Positions 56,386-64,000 of a stretch of 64,000 nucleotides of DNA are shown here, piece by piece. The notes beneath the pieces were generated by a model, which was not told where the DNA came from, searched no databases, and was given only the letters and a program-made list of their open reading frames with translations. Location: assembly GCA_002346745.1 (NCBI GenBank), contig DEAL01000012.1, positions 39,329 through 103,328 on the forward strand. Reading direction: 5' to 3'. The stretch is from Candidatus Neomicrothrix sp. UBA2983. GTDB taxonomy: Bacteria > Actinomycetota > Acidimicrobiia > Acidimicrobiales > MedAcidi-G1. Position numbers and translations under genes: made by a program. The stretch's first letter is position 1. Each line of letters starts with the position of its first letter.

Positions 56386-57852
56386 ATGCACGACGACCCC
56401 CCGGGACCGCCGCCCGAACACGCCGACCCATCGTCCCCCCACGGCCTCCCCCGCCTACGCCGTCGACTCGCCCGCCGGCCCGACTACCGGCGCCTCGTCC
56501 TCGTCGTCACCCTCTTCGGCGCCGCCTCCGGCAGCTACCCCGTCACGGTCCTGTCGGCATCACTGCCACACATCGCCGACGACCTCGGCACCACCGACGA
56601 CACCATCGCGTGGGTGATCGCCGCGCCCCTTCTGGCGTTCGCCGTCGCCACCCCCATCGCCGGCAAGATCGGCGACCTCCACGGACACCGGCGCGCCTAC
56701 CTCACCAGCTTCACCATCGGCACGGTCCTCGCCTTCGCCACCGCCCTGGCCTGGGACACGACGTCGCTGATCGTGCTGCGGACCCTCGCCCAGGCCGCCA
56801 AGGCCGCCGCCGGCCCCTCCGCCATGGCGATGATCATCGCCACCTACCCCCGGCGGGAGCGCTCCCGCGCCCTCGGCATCTGGGCCGGCGTCATCGCCCT
56901 GTCGCCCGCCCTCGGCGTGGTCACCGGCGGGCCGCTCATCGAATGGCTGGGCTGGCGGATGCTATTCGCCGTCCAGGGCGGCATCGTGCTGCTCGCCCTC
57001 CTCGCCGCCCTGCCCGTCGTCCCCGAGACCGAGGCCCGGCCGGGCGTCCGCTTCGACCTGTCCGGGGCGGCCAGCCTCGGCGCCGGCGTCGGCGGCCTCC
57101 TCCTCGGCGTCAACCGCGGAATCGCCTGGGGCTGGGACCATCCCGCCGTCCTGACCGGCCTCCTCGTCGCCCCGATAGGACTGGCACTCTTCGCCCGGAT
57201 CCAAACAAGCAGCGCCCACCCCCTGCTGCCACCCGCGCTGCTGCGGCGGCCGGCGTTCACGATGCCGATACTGGCCCAGGCGGTCATGCAGGCCGGCTAC
57301 ATGGGTGCAATGGTCATGGCGCCCTTCCTGCTCGAGCGCCGATGGGGCTACCGGCCCACGGTCATCGGGCTGCTGATGCTCCCCCGGCCGCTGAGCTTCG
57401 CCCTGGCGGCCCGGCTGGGCGGCGCCCACGACCCGCAGCACGGCGCCCAACGCGTCGCCGTCAGCGGGATTCTCGTCTTCGCCGGCGCCATGGTGGTCGC
57501 CGGCATCGGCGCCGAGCGTCGGTGGCTGCCCGTGTTCCTGGCCGGGGCGGCCCTGTCCGGCGCCGGCAGCGGCTACATCCGGGCCACGGTCGCCAACGCC
57601 GTCACCCGCGCTGCCGGCGACGAGAACCTCGGGATCGCCGGCGGCTCGCTCAACATGCTCCAGCAGATCGGCGCCGCACTCGGCATCACCGTGCTCACCG
57701 CCCTGATGGGCGACAGCGCCAGCGGCGGGCGGTTCCTCGCCCTCCACCTGCTGGCAGCAGGACTGGCCCTCGTGGCGGCCGGGCTGGCCGCCCGGATCGG
57801 CCGCGTCCCGCCCGCATCGCCCGGAGGACCGGGCGCCCCGGCTCAGCCGTAG
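56386..57852 (+). CDS. MFS transporter, DHA2-like drug efflux type
   Basis: The 488-residue transporter has about 14 hydrophobic helices. The first helix contains LVVTLFGAASGSYPVTVLSA. Motif A-like loop is ATPIAGKIGDLHGHRRAYLT between helices 2 and 3, and the antiporter motif C-like stretch is GVIALSPALGVVTGGPLIEW in helix 5, typical of H+-coupled exporters. The cytoplasmic N-terminus of about 35 residues is charged and proline-rich. The 3' end overlaps the end of the opposite dehydrogenase gene by 10 bp. The exported compound is unknown. Confidence 0.87.
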   Translation: MHDDPPGPPPEHADPSSPHGLPRLRRRLARRPDYRRLVLVVTLFGAASGSYPVTVLSASLPHIADDLGTTDDTIAWVIAAPLLAFAVATPIAGKIGDLHGHRRAYLTSFTIGTVLAFATALAWDTTSLIVLRTLAQAAKAAAGPSAMAMIIATYPRRERSRALGIWAGVIALSPALGVVTGGPLIEWLGWRMLFAVQGGIVLLALLAALPVVPETEARPGVRFDLSGAASLGAGVGGLLLGVNRGIAWGWDHPAVLTGLLVAPIGLALFARIQTSSAHPLLPPALLRRPAFTMPILAQAVMQAGYMGAMVMAPFLLERRWGYRPTVIGLLMLPRPLSFALAARLGGAHDPQHGAQRVAVSGILVFAGAMVVAGIGAERRWLPVFLAGAALSGAGSGYIRATVANAVTRAAGDENLGIAGGSLNMLQQIGAALGITVLTALMGDSASGGRFLALHLLAAGLALVAAGLAARIGRVPPASPGGPGAPAQP

Positions 57853-58700
57853 TCGTAGAACCCGCGGCCGGTCTTGCGGCCCAGCATCCCGGCCGCGACC
57901 ATGCGCTTGAGCAGCGGCGGCGGCGCGTAGGAGGGGTCGCCGTACTCGGCGTACAGGGTCTCACCGACCAGCAGCATCGTGTCGAGGCCGATCATGTCGC
58001 TCAGTTCCAGCGGTCCCATCGGGTGCGCCGCGCCCAGCTTCATGCCGGTGTCGATGTCCTCGGCGGTGGCGTGCCCCGCCTCAAACATGCGCATGGCGGC
58101 CAGGAGATATGGGCACAGCAGCATGTTGACGACGAAGCCCGCCCGGTCCTTGGCGGCGACGACCGTCTTGTCGATGACCTCGGTGGCGAACGCCGAGATC
58201 CGTTCGACCACCTCGGGCGCCGTCCGCACCGAGGGGATGACCTCGACCAGCTTCATCACCGGCGCCGGGTTGAAGAAGTGCAGGCCGACCACGTTCTCGG
58301 GCCTCCCGGTGCTCATGGCGATGTCGATGATCGGAATCGACGAGGTGTTCGTGGCGAGGATGGCGTCGGATGAGGTGACGATCCGGTCCAGGTCGGCGAA
58401 CAGGGCCGCCTTCAGGTCGAAGTCCTCGACGACGGCTTCGACCACCAGGTCGCAGCCCGCCAGTTCCTCCAGGTCGGTGGTGAACGACAAGTTGCCGAGC
58501 GCCGAGGCGTGACCGGCCTCGTCCAGCTTCCCCCGATCGAGGGCCCGGCCCAACGAACCCTCGATACCCGAGCGGCTCCGCTCCGCTGCGGCCGCATCGA
58601 CCTCCCGGACGACGGTCTCGAGGCCGGCCTTGGCCATCACCTCGGCGACGCCGCCGCCCATCTGGCCGCCGCCCACGATTCCCACGCGCTGGATTGCCAT
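57843..58700 (-). CDS. 3-hydroxyacyl-CoA dehydrogenase (3-hydroxybutyryl-CoA dehydrogenase type)
   Basis: The 285-residue NAD(P)-dependent dehydrogenase acts on 3-hydroxyacyl-CoA. The nucleotide site is RVGIVGGGQMGGGVAEVMAK. The catalytic region is NVVGLHFFNPAPVMKLVEVI (His and nearby Glu), with the conserved Asn in DAILATNTSSIPI. The C-terminal helical domain has AGFVVNMLLCPYLLAAMRMF and AAHPMGPLELSDMIGLDTML. It is normal in length for the short FadB2/Hbd type. AGGAGCGAG lies just before the ATG at 58700. Along with the acyl-CoA dehydrogenase and the enoyl-CoA hydratase, it fits beta-oxidation. Confidence 0.93.
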   Translation of the reverse strand: MAIQRVGIVGGGQMGGGVAEVMAKAGLETVVREVDAAAAERSRSGIEGSLGRALDRGKLDEAGHASALGNLSFTTDLEELAGCDLVVEAVVEDFDLKAALFADLDRIVTSSDAILATNTSSIPIIDIAMSTGRPENVVGLHFFNPAPVMKLVEVIPSVRTAPEVVERISAFATEVIDKTVVAAKDRAGFVVNMLLCPYLLAAMRMFEAGHATAEDIDTGMKLGAAHPMGPLELSDMIGLDTMLLVGETLYAEYGDPSYAPPPLLKRMVAAGMLGRKTGRGFYDYG

Positions 58701-58726
58701 GTCTCGCTCCTGTTCGCTACGGGCCG

Positions 58727-59239
58727 CTACGCGGCCTCGCTGATCGTGACCGACTCGATCACAATGTCCTCGAGGGGACGGTCGCCGGGACCGGTCGCCA
58801 CCTGCTGCATGGCGTCCGCCACGTCGAGGCCCTTCACGACCTGGCCGAACAGCGAGTACTGCGGCGGCAGGCCGACACCGCTGGGACCGGTGATGATGAA
58901 GAACTGGCTGCCGTTGGTGTTCGGCCCGGCGTTCGCCATGGCCAGCGACCCCAGTTCGTAACGCCCGGGGGCCGGCAGCTCGTCCTCGAACCGGTACCCG
59001 GGGCCGCCCCGGCCGGTGCCGGTCGGGTCACCGCCCTGTGCGACGAAGCCGTTGATGACCCGGTGGAAGATGACGCCGTCGTAGTAGCCCTGACGGGCGA
59101 GGAAGACGAAGTTGTTGACGGTCTTCGGGGCCCGTGCCGGGTCGAGGTGGATGGTCATCGACCCCATCGACGTCACCATCTCGGCCACGTAGGTCGTGTC
59201 GGCGTCGATCTCCATCTCCGGGGGGCTGTCGAACTGCAT
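58727..59239 (-). CDS. Cyclophilin-type peptidyl-prolyl cis-trans isomerase
   Basis: The 170-residue single-domain cyclophilin catalyses proline isomerisation during folding. Family blocks are TIHLDPARAPKTVNNFVFLA, YYDGVIFHRVINGFVAQGGD (active-site Arg), GSLAMANAGPNTNGSQFFII and QYSLFGQVVKGLDVADAMQQ. No signal peptide is visible, so it is cytoplasmic. GAGG lies about 10 nt before the ATG at 59239. It is on the same strand as the dehydrogenase gene and 26 bp upstream of it, so the two may be co-transcribed. Confidence 0.93.
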   Translation of the reverse strand: MQFDSPPEMEIDADTTYVAEMVTSMGSMTIHLDPARAPKTVNNFVFLARQGYYDGVIFHRVINGFVAQGGDPTGTGRGGPGYRFEDELPAPGRYELGSLAMANAGPNTNGSQFFIITGPSGVGLPPQYSLFGQVVKGLDVADAMQQVATGPGDRPLEDIVIESVTISEAA

Positions 59240-59402
59240 GCGCAAGATCCTCGTCGTCTCGGGGGTCGTGGGTGGGCCCACCACGGCGGCGGGACGGTGG
59301 CACAGGCTACGGGCGGCGGCGCCGCTTGCCCCGGAGCAGGGGGAGGGCAGAGGGGACGGAGGCCGGGGCCGAGGGTCCACCGGAGCGTCCGCGCCGGGTG
59401 GT

Positions 59403-59408
59403 TAGGGT
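59403..59408 (+). promoter_or_regulatory. -10 box of leaderless promoter for small zinc-ribbon gene
   Basis: TAGGGT, 7-nt spacer, then the ATG at 59416. Confidence 0.5.
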
Positions 59409-59415
59409 GCCGCGC

Positions 59416-59622
59416 ATGGCCCCCGTGCCCGCCGAGCCGATGCGGTACCTCCTCGGAGACGAGGTCCCCACGCTCCGGGCGGCACTCCTCGAACCACCCG
59501 AGACCATGACGCTCACGTGTCCGCAGTGCGAGGTCACATGGCGGGGCCGACCAGCCGAGCCGTGCTGGTCCTGCGGTGCCGAGGGCCGTCGACCGACCGG
59601 CACCGTCCTCGTCGCCGAATAG
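59416..59622 (+). CDS. Small zinc-ribbon protein
   Basis: The 68-residue protein starts MAPVPAEPMRYLLGDEVPTL. A zinc knuckle pair, TLTCPQCEVTWRGRPAEPCW then SCGAEGRRP, gives two CxxC motifs 14 residues apart. The rest is short and polar. The TAGGGT box 7 nt upstream of the ATG supports this start over the longer frame. It is divergent from the cyclophilin gene and convergent with a GNAT gene. The function is unknown. Confidence 0.68.
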   Translation: MAPVPAEPMRYLLGDEVPTLRAALLEPPETMTLTCPQCEVTWRGRPAEPCWSCGAEGRRPTGTVLVAE

Positions 59623-59638
59623 CGGGATCGGCGCACCC

Positions 59639-60166
59639 TCAGAGTTCGAGCGCGAACATCCGGACGCGCTTCCCCTCGCTCCCGGTCTCCTGCTCGCCCA
59701 CCGCCCGGAAACCGAACGCCTCGTGGAATGCGAGCGAGCGGTCGTTGCGCGGCCGCACGTTGACCTCGGCACACAGGTGTGACTGTCCGTCGGCCCGGAC
59801 GGCGAACGCCTCGTAGAGCGACCGACCGACCCCGAGGCCCTGGGCCGGCGGATCGACCACGATGCGGTCCACGTAGAGGAACCGCTCGTACCGCTCGCAG
59901 AACCACCGGTAGTTGGCGCTGGCGTAGTCGATTCCCGGCCCCTCGAGGCCGAACAGGAAGCCGGCCGGAGCTGGCACCCCGTCCGGCCCGTCCCCCACGC
60001 CCCCCACCTCGGCCACGAGGAACGTGTGGGTGACCTCCGCGAACCACGCCACCTCCTCGGCCGAAAGGTCGTTGACCGCCGGCACCGCCGCAGTGTTCAT
60101 GCCCTCGATCGCCGGCAGGTCGCCGGACGTGCCGGGCCGGAGGCGCACCCTACGGTCATCCGTCAC
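59639..60166 (-). CDS. GNAT-family N-acetyltransferase
   Basis: The 175-residue acetyl-CoA-dependent transferase has RVRLRPGTSGDLPAIEGMNT at the start, the acetyl-CoA loop RIVVDPPAQGLGVGRSLYEA (V-x-P-x-x-Q-G-x-G-x-G, about residue 115), and LCAEVNVRPRNDRSLAFHEA with FGFRAVGEQE, which is typical of the C-terminal core. It resembles proteins annotated as predicted GNAT-superfamily acetyltransferases of actinobacteria. The substrate is unknown. GGAAGGAG lies 6 nt before GTG 60166. It is divergent from the ABC exporter genes. Confidence 0.87.
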   Translation of the reverse strand: MTDDRRVRLRPGTSGDLPAIEGMNTAAVPAVNDLSAEEVAWFAEVTHTFLVAEVGGVGDGPDGVPAPAGFLFGLEGPGIDYASANYRWFCERYERFLYVDRIVVDPPAQGLGVGRSLYEAFAVRADGQSHLCAEVNVRPRNDRSLAFHEAFGFRAVGEQETGSEGKRVRMFALEL

Positions 60167-60217
60167 GTCGGCTCCTTCCACGCGCCCACCGCTGGGCATC
60201 GGTCGCCCCGCCACGCC

Positions 60218-60223
60218 TAGCCT
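60218..60223 (+). promoter_or_regulatory. -10 box of leaderless promoter for ABC exporter pair
   Basis: TAGCCT, 7-nt spacer, then the ATG at 60231. Confidence 0.5.
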
Positions 60224-60230
60224 GCCAGCC

Positions 60231-61001
60231 ATGAGCACCACTGCACCCACCTCCGCCGACGCGCCCATCGGAACGGGCGCCGCGGCGGCCCGCGTCGTCG
60301 ACGGCCGCAAGGTCTACGGATCGGGCGACATGGCGGTCCACGCCCTCGACGGGGTCACCGTCGAGTTCGCCAAGGGCCGCTTCACCGCCATCATGGGACC
60401 CTCCGGATCGGGCAAGTCGACCCTGATGCACTGCGCTGCAGGCCTCGACGACCTGACCGACGGCTCCGCCTGGATCGGCGACACCGAAATCGGGAGCCTG
60501 TCCGAACGCGACCTGACCCTCCTCCGTCGGGACCGCATCGGCTTCGTGTTCCAGGCCTTCAACCTGCTCCCCACCCTCACCGCCGCCGAGAACCTCGAAC
60601 TGCCGCTCACCCTGGCCGGCCGCTCGGCGGACCCCGAGTGGCACGACCGGGTGGTCGACTCGACCGGCCTGCGTGACCGCCTCGGGCACCGACCCGACGA
60701 GCTCTCCGGTGGCCAGCAGCAGCGCGTCGCCGTCGCCCGGGCCCTGCTGTCCAAGCCGTCGATCGTCTTCGCCGACGAGCCCACCGGCAACCTCGACTCG
60801 ACGACCGGCGCCGAGGTTCTCGACTTCCTGCGGGAGGCGGTCGACGACCTGGGCCAAACCCTCGTGATGGTCACGCACGACGCCAGCGCCGCCGCCAGGG
60901 CCGACCGGGTGCTGTTCCTCGCCGACGGCCGCATCGTCGACGAGCTGGATGACCCGGACTCCGACGCCATCCTCGACCGCATCAAGGGACTGGGCGGCTG
61001 A
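60231..61001 (+). CDS. ABC transporter ATP-binding protein (MacB/LolD type)
   Basis: The 256-residue ATPase has Walker A IMGPSGSGKSTLMHCAAGLD (about residue 55), Q-loop FVFQAFNLLPTLTAAENLEL, signature ELSGGQQQRVAVARALLSKP, Walker B IVFADEPTGNLDSTTGAEVL and H-loop MVTHDASAAARADRVLFLAD. This pattern is the MacB/LolD/FtsE group, which pairs with FtsX-type permeases; the next gene, 25 bp downstream, encodes one. Together they form a mechanotransmission-type exporter of unknown cargo. The start is placed by the leaderless box. Confidence 0.92.
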   Translation: MSTTAPTSADAPIGTGAAAARVVDGRKVYGSGDMAVHALDGVTVEFAKGRFTAIMGPSGSGKSTLMHCAAGLDDLTDGSAWIGDTEIGSLSERDLTLLRRDRIGFVFQAFNLLPTLTAAENLELPLTLAGRSADPEWHDRVVDSTGLRDRLGHRPDELSGGQQQRVAVARALLSKPSIVFADEPTGNLDSTTGAEVLDFLREAVDDLGQTLVMVTHDASAAARADRVLFLADGRIVDELDDPDSDAILDRIKGLGG

Positions 61002-61026
61002 GCCGGCCGGGCCCCTCCCACACCAC

Positions 61027-63729
61027 GTGTTCCGACTGACCCTCAGCAACATCGCCCGGCGCAAGCTGCGCTACGCCCTCACCACCCTGGCCGTGGTGCT
61101 CGGCGTGGCGTTCCTCTCCACGTCGTTCTTCCTCACCGACAAGATCCGCGACACCTTCGACGATCTGGCCACCGACATCACCGGCGAGCTCGACCTCGTC
61201 GTCCGCACCACGCTCGGCGAGGGCGACCGCCTCAACGCCCTCCCCGTCCCCGAGGAGATCGAGGCCGTCGTCGCCGGCGTCGAGGGCGTTCGGGCCGTCG
61301 ACCCACGGATCGTGATGTGGAACGTCGTCCCCGTCATTCCCGCCGCCGGCGAAGAGAAGGCCACGACGGTGCCGACACGGGGCGCCCCCCAGTTCGGGAT
61401 GATCTACTCCGAGGTGCCGGGACTGTCGCAACTCTTCGTGGTCGAGGGGCGTGCCCCCGAGCGGCTGGGCTCGCTCGACGACCCCGACCTGGTGCCCGAG
61501 TTCGTGCTCGACACCTCCACGGCCGGGGACCACGGCTTCACGGTCGGCGCCACGTACGCGGTCAGCGGCCCCACAGGGCTGCGCGACTTCCACCTCGTCG
61601 GCCTCGTCAACTTCGGGTCCCCCGACGAGAACAAGTCGGTCGGCGCCAACATCTCGGCCTTCGACCGGTTGACGGCCCAGGAGTTCCTCGACATGGAGGG
61701 CCTGTTCGACCAGATCGACGTCAGCGTCGAGGAGGGCGCCGACCGGGACGTCGTGCAGGCGGCGATCCAGGCCGAGCTCGACACCGCCACGGCGGCCTTC
61801 CTCGCCGAACTGGCGACCATGCCCAAGGAGGTGCAGGCACTGGCGGCCCCGTTCTTCGAAGCCGAGCTGGAGGTCGCCACCAGCGAACAGCAGGTCGAGG
61901 AGTCCCGCTCCGACTTCGACCAGTTCATCACGATCATCTCGTCGGTCCTGCTGGCGTTCGCCGTCATCGCCGTCGTCGTCAGCACCTTCATCATCAACAA
62001 CACGTTCTCGATCGTGCTCGGCCAGCGGGTTCGCGAGCTGGCCCTGTTGCGCGCCCTCGGCGCCACCGGCCGGCAGGTCAGCCGCTCGATCCGACTCGAG
62101 GGACTCGTGATCGGAACCATCGCGACGGTCCTCGGCGTGGTCGGCGGCTACCTGCTGGCACTGTTGCTGCGCTGGGTCCTCGTGTCCACCGGCTTCGGCG
62201 AGGTCCCCGGAAGCTTGCCGATCCGGCCCCGCACGCTCGTCGTCGCCGCCCTGGTCGGCATCGGCACCACGGTGGCGTCGACCATCGGGCCGTCGCGTCG
62301 CGTGCGGTCGATCCCCCCGGTCGCCGCCCTCCGGGACGACGTGCGCCTGACGCCCACCGTGCTCCGGCGCCGCCTCCAGGTCGGCGGCCTCACCGCACTG
62401 GCGGGGGTGGTGCTCCTCGCCGTCGGCATGACCGCCGACCTGGAAACCCGGCCGCTGCTGACCTGCCTCGGGGTCGGCGCCCTCGGCACCTTCGTCGGCA
62501 TCTACCTGCTCAGTCCGGTCGTAGCCAGGCCGGTGGCCGACCTGCTGGGACGGCCGATCAAGCGGCTCTTCCGGATCCCGGGTCGGCTGGCCCGAGAGAA
62601 CGCCCGACGGGCGCCGAGGCGCACGGCCGCCACCGCCGCCGCCCTGACCGTCGGCCTCGCCCTCGTCGCCATGGCGGCCGTGGTGAGCGACTCCATGAAG
62701 GCCACCTTCGTCAAGGCCCTCGAGGAGAGCGTCGAGGCCGACCTGTTCGTCTACACGGCGTCGTTCGACCCGATGGGCGGCCTGCCCGACGAACTCTCGG
62801 CGCAACTGCTGGAACTGGAGGTCGACCACCCGGACCTGATCGCCTCCACCGCCGTCTATCGCTTCGCCCTCGGCGGCATGGTCATCGACGGCAGCGCCAA
62901 GGACGTCGGCGGCGCCGACCTCACCCGCATCGCCGCGCACATGGACCTCGGCATCGTCGACGGCGACCCGGCCAACCCTCCCGGGGGGGGCGCCGACTTC
63001 TCCCTGCTGCTGCACGAGGACCCGGCCGCCGACCTCGACGTCGGCGTCGGCTCGCTGGTCGACGTGTCCTTCCCGGGCGGCCACACCGAGCCGTTCAGCG
63101 TCGGCGCCGTCTTCGACGACTCGACCATGTTCGGCAACTGGCTCATCGACAACGAGGCCTTCGACCGCTTCCTCCCGCGGGCACCCGACAACTCGATGTC
63201 AGTGGCCTATGCCGTAGGCGCCGACCGGGAGGCCGCCCGGGCCGTCGTCGAGGCGGTCACCGATGACTACCCACAGGCCGACGTGAACGACGGCAACGAA
63301 CTTCGCCAGGAGATGGAGGGCCAGCTCGACCAGTTGCTCTCGATCATCACCGTGTTCCTCGGCCTGTCGCTGCTGATCGCCGTACTGGGCATCACCAACA
63401 CACTCGCACTGTCGGTGTACGAGCGGACACGCGAACTCGGGCTCCTCCGGGCCGTCGGCATGACACGCCGGCAGATGCGGCGAATGGTCCGGTGGGAGGC
63501 CGTGATCATCGCCCTGTTCGGCGGCCTGCTGGGCGTGGCCATCGGCATGCTGTTTGGCCTGGCCGCCACGGCGGCACTGCCCGAGACGTTCGTCGACGTG
63601 ATCTCGGTGCCGGTGCTGCGCCTGGCGGCCTACCTCGGCGTGGCAGGGCTGTTCGGTGTCGTGGCGGCGATCTTCCCGGCCCGGCGCGCCGCCCGCCTCG
63701 ACGTGCTCCGGGCGATCTCGCACGAGTAG
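61027..63729 (+). CDS. ABC transporter permease, FtsX-type with two repeats
   Basis: The 900-residue membrane protein has two FtsX modules. The first has a helix at about 15-38, an extracytoplasmic domain (40-310) and three helices (FITIISSVLLAFAVIAVVVS near 315, then near 365 and 420). The second starts after RKxxx-type basic loops, has an extracytoplasmic domain of about 190 residues, and ends with three helices (LSIITVFLGLSLLIAVLGIT near 785, then 830 and 870). EYERTRELGLLRAVGMTRRQ-like text appears in VYERTRELGLLRAVGMTRRQ, typical of the family. It is the partner of the preceding ATPase. It starts at GTG 61027 and is probably coupled. The C-terminus ends RAISHE. Confidence 0.9.
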   Translation: MFRLTLSNIARRKLRYALTTLAVVLGVAFLSTSFFLTDKIRDTFDDLATDITGELDLVVRTTLGEGDRLNALPVPEEIEAVVAGVEGVRAVDPRIVMWNVVPVIPAAGEEKATTVPTRGAPQFGMIYSEVPGLSQLFVVEGRAPERLGSLDDPDLVPEFVLDTSTAGDHGFTVGATYAVSGPTGLRDFHLVGLVNFGSPDENKSVGANISAFDRLTAQEFLDMEGLFDQIDVSVEEGADRDVVQAAIQAELDTATAAFLAELATMPKEVQALAAPFFEAELEVATSEQQVEESRSDFDQFITIISSVLLAFAVIAVVVSTFIINNTFSIVLGQRVRELALLRALGATGRQVSRSIRLEGLVIGTIATVLGVVGGYLLALLLRWVLVSTGFGEVPGSLPIRPRTLVVAALVGIGTTVASTIGPSRRVRSIPPVAALRDDVRLTPTVLRRRLQVGGLTALAGVVLLAVGMTADLETRPLLTCLGVGALGTFVGIYLLSPVVARPVADLLGRPIKRLFRIPGRLARENARRAPRRTAATAAALTVGLALVAMAAVVSDSMKATFVKALEESVEADLFVYTASFDPMGGLPDELSAQLLELEVDHPDLIASTAVYRFALGGMVIDGSAKDVGGADLTRIAAHMDLGIVDGDPANPPGGGADFSLLLHEDPAADLDVGVGSLVDVSFPGGHTEPFSVGAVFDDSTMFGNWLIDNEAFDRFLPRAPDNSMSVAYAVGADREAARAVVEAVTDDYPQADVNDGNELRQEMEGQLDQLLSIITVFLGLSLLIAVLGITNTLALSVYERTRELGLLRAVGMTRRQMRRMVRWEAVIIALFGGLLGVAIGMLFGLAATAALPETFVDVISVPVLRLAAYLGVAGLFGVVAAIFPARRAARLDVLRAISHE

Positions 63730-63751
63730 GCGGCCCCCGGACCGGAACCGC

Positions 63752-63973
63752 TCAGCCGAATCCGAGGGCAACGAACAGCAGCCCCCAACTGCTCATCGCC
63801 ACGGCGATTCCCGTGAAGACGGTCGTCTTCGAGGACTCGGTCGACATCAGCGTCAGGGCGGCCTCGGCCTTCTCGAATCGGGCGTCGACCTTCTCGAATC
63901 GCGCATCGATCAGGTCGAAGCGGCGGTCCATCTGGTCGAGACGCGCATCGATCTGGTCGAAGCGGCGGTCCAT
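63752..63973 (-). CDS. Heptad-repeat coiled-coil protein with C-terminal membrane helix; interrupted by an amber codon
   Basis: The 73-residue frame from ATG 63973 encodes heptads (RRFDQIDARLDQMD, RRFDLIDARFEKVDARFEK) and then a short linker and one helix (VFTGIAVAMSSWGLLFVALG) near the C-terminus. The same heptads continue upstream in frame to the window edge, but a TAG at 63974-63976 interrupts them where the sister repeat has CAG (Gln). The gene therefore probably began outside the window and is either broken by a nonsense mutation or restarts at 63973. Small proteins of this design are seen in many bacteria, without a settled function. Confidence 0.6.
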   Translation of the reverse strand: MDRRFDQIDARLDQMDRRFDLIDARFEKVDARFEKAEAALTLMSTESSKTTVFTGIAVAMSSWGLLFVALGFG

Positions 63974-64000
63974 CTAGTCGAGACGCGCATCGATCTGGTC
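63901..64000. repeat. 42-bp tandem repeat in the coiled-coil gene
   Basis: Units start at 63901, 63943 and 63985 (the last is cut by the window edge). Each codes for 14 residues, two heptads. Units one and two differ at three positions or fewer; one difference turns a Gln codon into the amber stop. Confidence 0.85.

Noticed and set aside
1..64000. Prophage, insertion sequence, integrase, toxin-antitoxin or restriction genes
   Set aside because: I looked for their typical proteins and terminal repeats on both strands and saw none.

Overview
This is high-GC DNA from an actinobacterium. The class is most likely Acidimicrobiia, but that is an inference. The evidence is a mycothiol ligase gene (mshC) beside cysS, a DUF3499-like protein, an F420-type luciferase-family oxidoreductase, an MpaB-family oxygenase, and exported proteins with long poly-threonine linkers. 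About 20 genes carry a TANNNT -10 box only 6-8 nt upstream of the start codon, which implies leaderless mRNAs. I see no phage, insertion sequence, CRISPR array or rRNA. There is one tRNA, tRNA-Arg(CCT).

Layout, left to right. 1-4 kb: a peptide-type ABC permease cut by the window edge, and an unusual lipoprotein that fuses two different solute-binding domains (BMP and SBP family 5). 4-9.5 kb: an acyl-CoA-synthetase-like ligase, then a thiamine transporter operon (thiB-thiP-thiQ) behind a clear TPP riboswitch. 9.6-15 kb: a D-aminoacylase-like amidohydrolase, an EF-G-like GTPase lacking the usual switch histidine, and a PIN-PhoH ATPase gene interrupted by one in-frame amber codon. 15-19.7 kb: a polytopic membrane protein, an acyltransferase-3/SGNH protein, and an HD-domain protein matching only the C-terminal half of CCA-adding enzymes. 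19.7-25.9 kb: lipid/CoA-type enzymes (amidohydrolase, enoyl-CoA hydratase, LLM oxidoreductase, VOC protein, MpaB-like oxygenase), a BON/OmpA protein, and a truncated FAD amine oxidase.

25.9-35.1 kb is the most interesting region. A six-gene leftward operon encodes a glutamine-synthetase-like ligase, three separate glutamate-synthase-like subunits (class II amidotransferase, GXGXG protein, FMN/Fe-S protein), a small unrecognised protein and a SoxB-like FAD oxidoreductase. A divergent gene fuses a DUF1989 domain to a GcvT aminomethyltransferase. The set resembles the N-methylglutamate route for methylated amines but lacks the usual small dehydrogenase subunits. I infer that it handles an N-methylated or related amine and passes the one-carbon unit to tetrahydrofolate. 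A truncated betaine-type permease lies next to it.

35.8-45.9 kb is an oxidative accessory region: a MarR regulator divergent from a P450 over a palindromic operator, an XRE-cupin regulator, an MBL-fold protein missing metal ligands, an FAD oxidoreductase translationally coupled to a second P450, and three Fe(II)/2-oxoglutarate-type dioxygenases. One of these three appears to start at ATA. 45.9-64 kb is mainly housekeeping: phosphofructokinase, the tRNA with a hydrolase gene one base downstream, mshC, cysS, acyl-CoA dehydrogenase, a PQQ-propeller protein, a HAD hydrolase, an AcoX/NAD-kinase-like protein, an MFS transporter, 3-hydroxyacyl-CoA dehydrogenase, cyclophilin, GNAT, an ABC exporter pair (ATPase and FtsX-type permease), and a heptad-repeat protein interrupted by an amber codon at the right edge.
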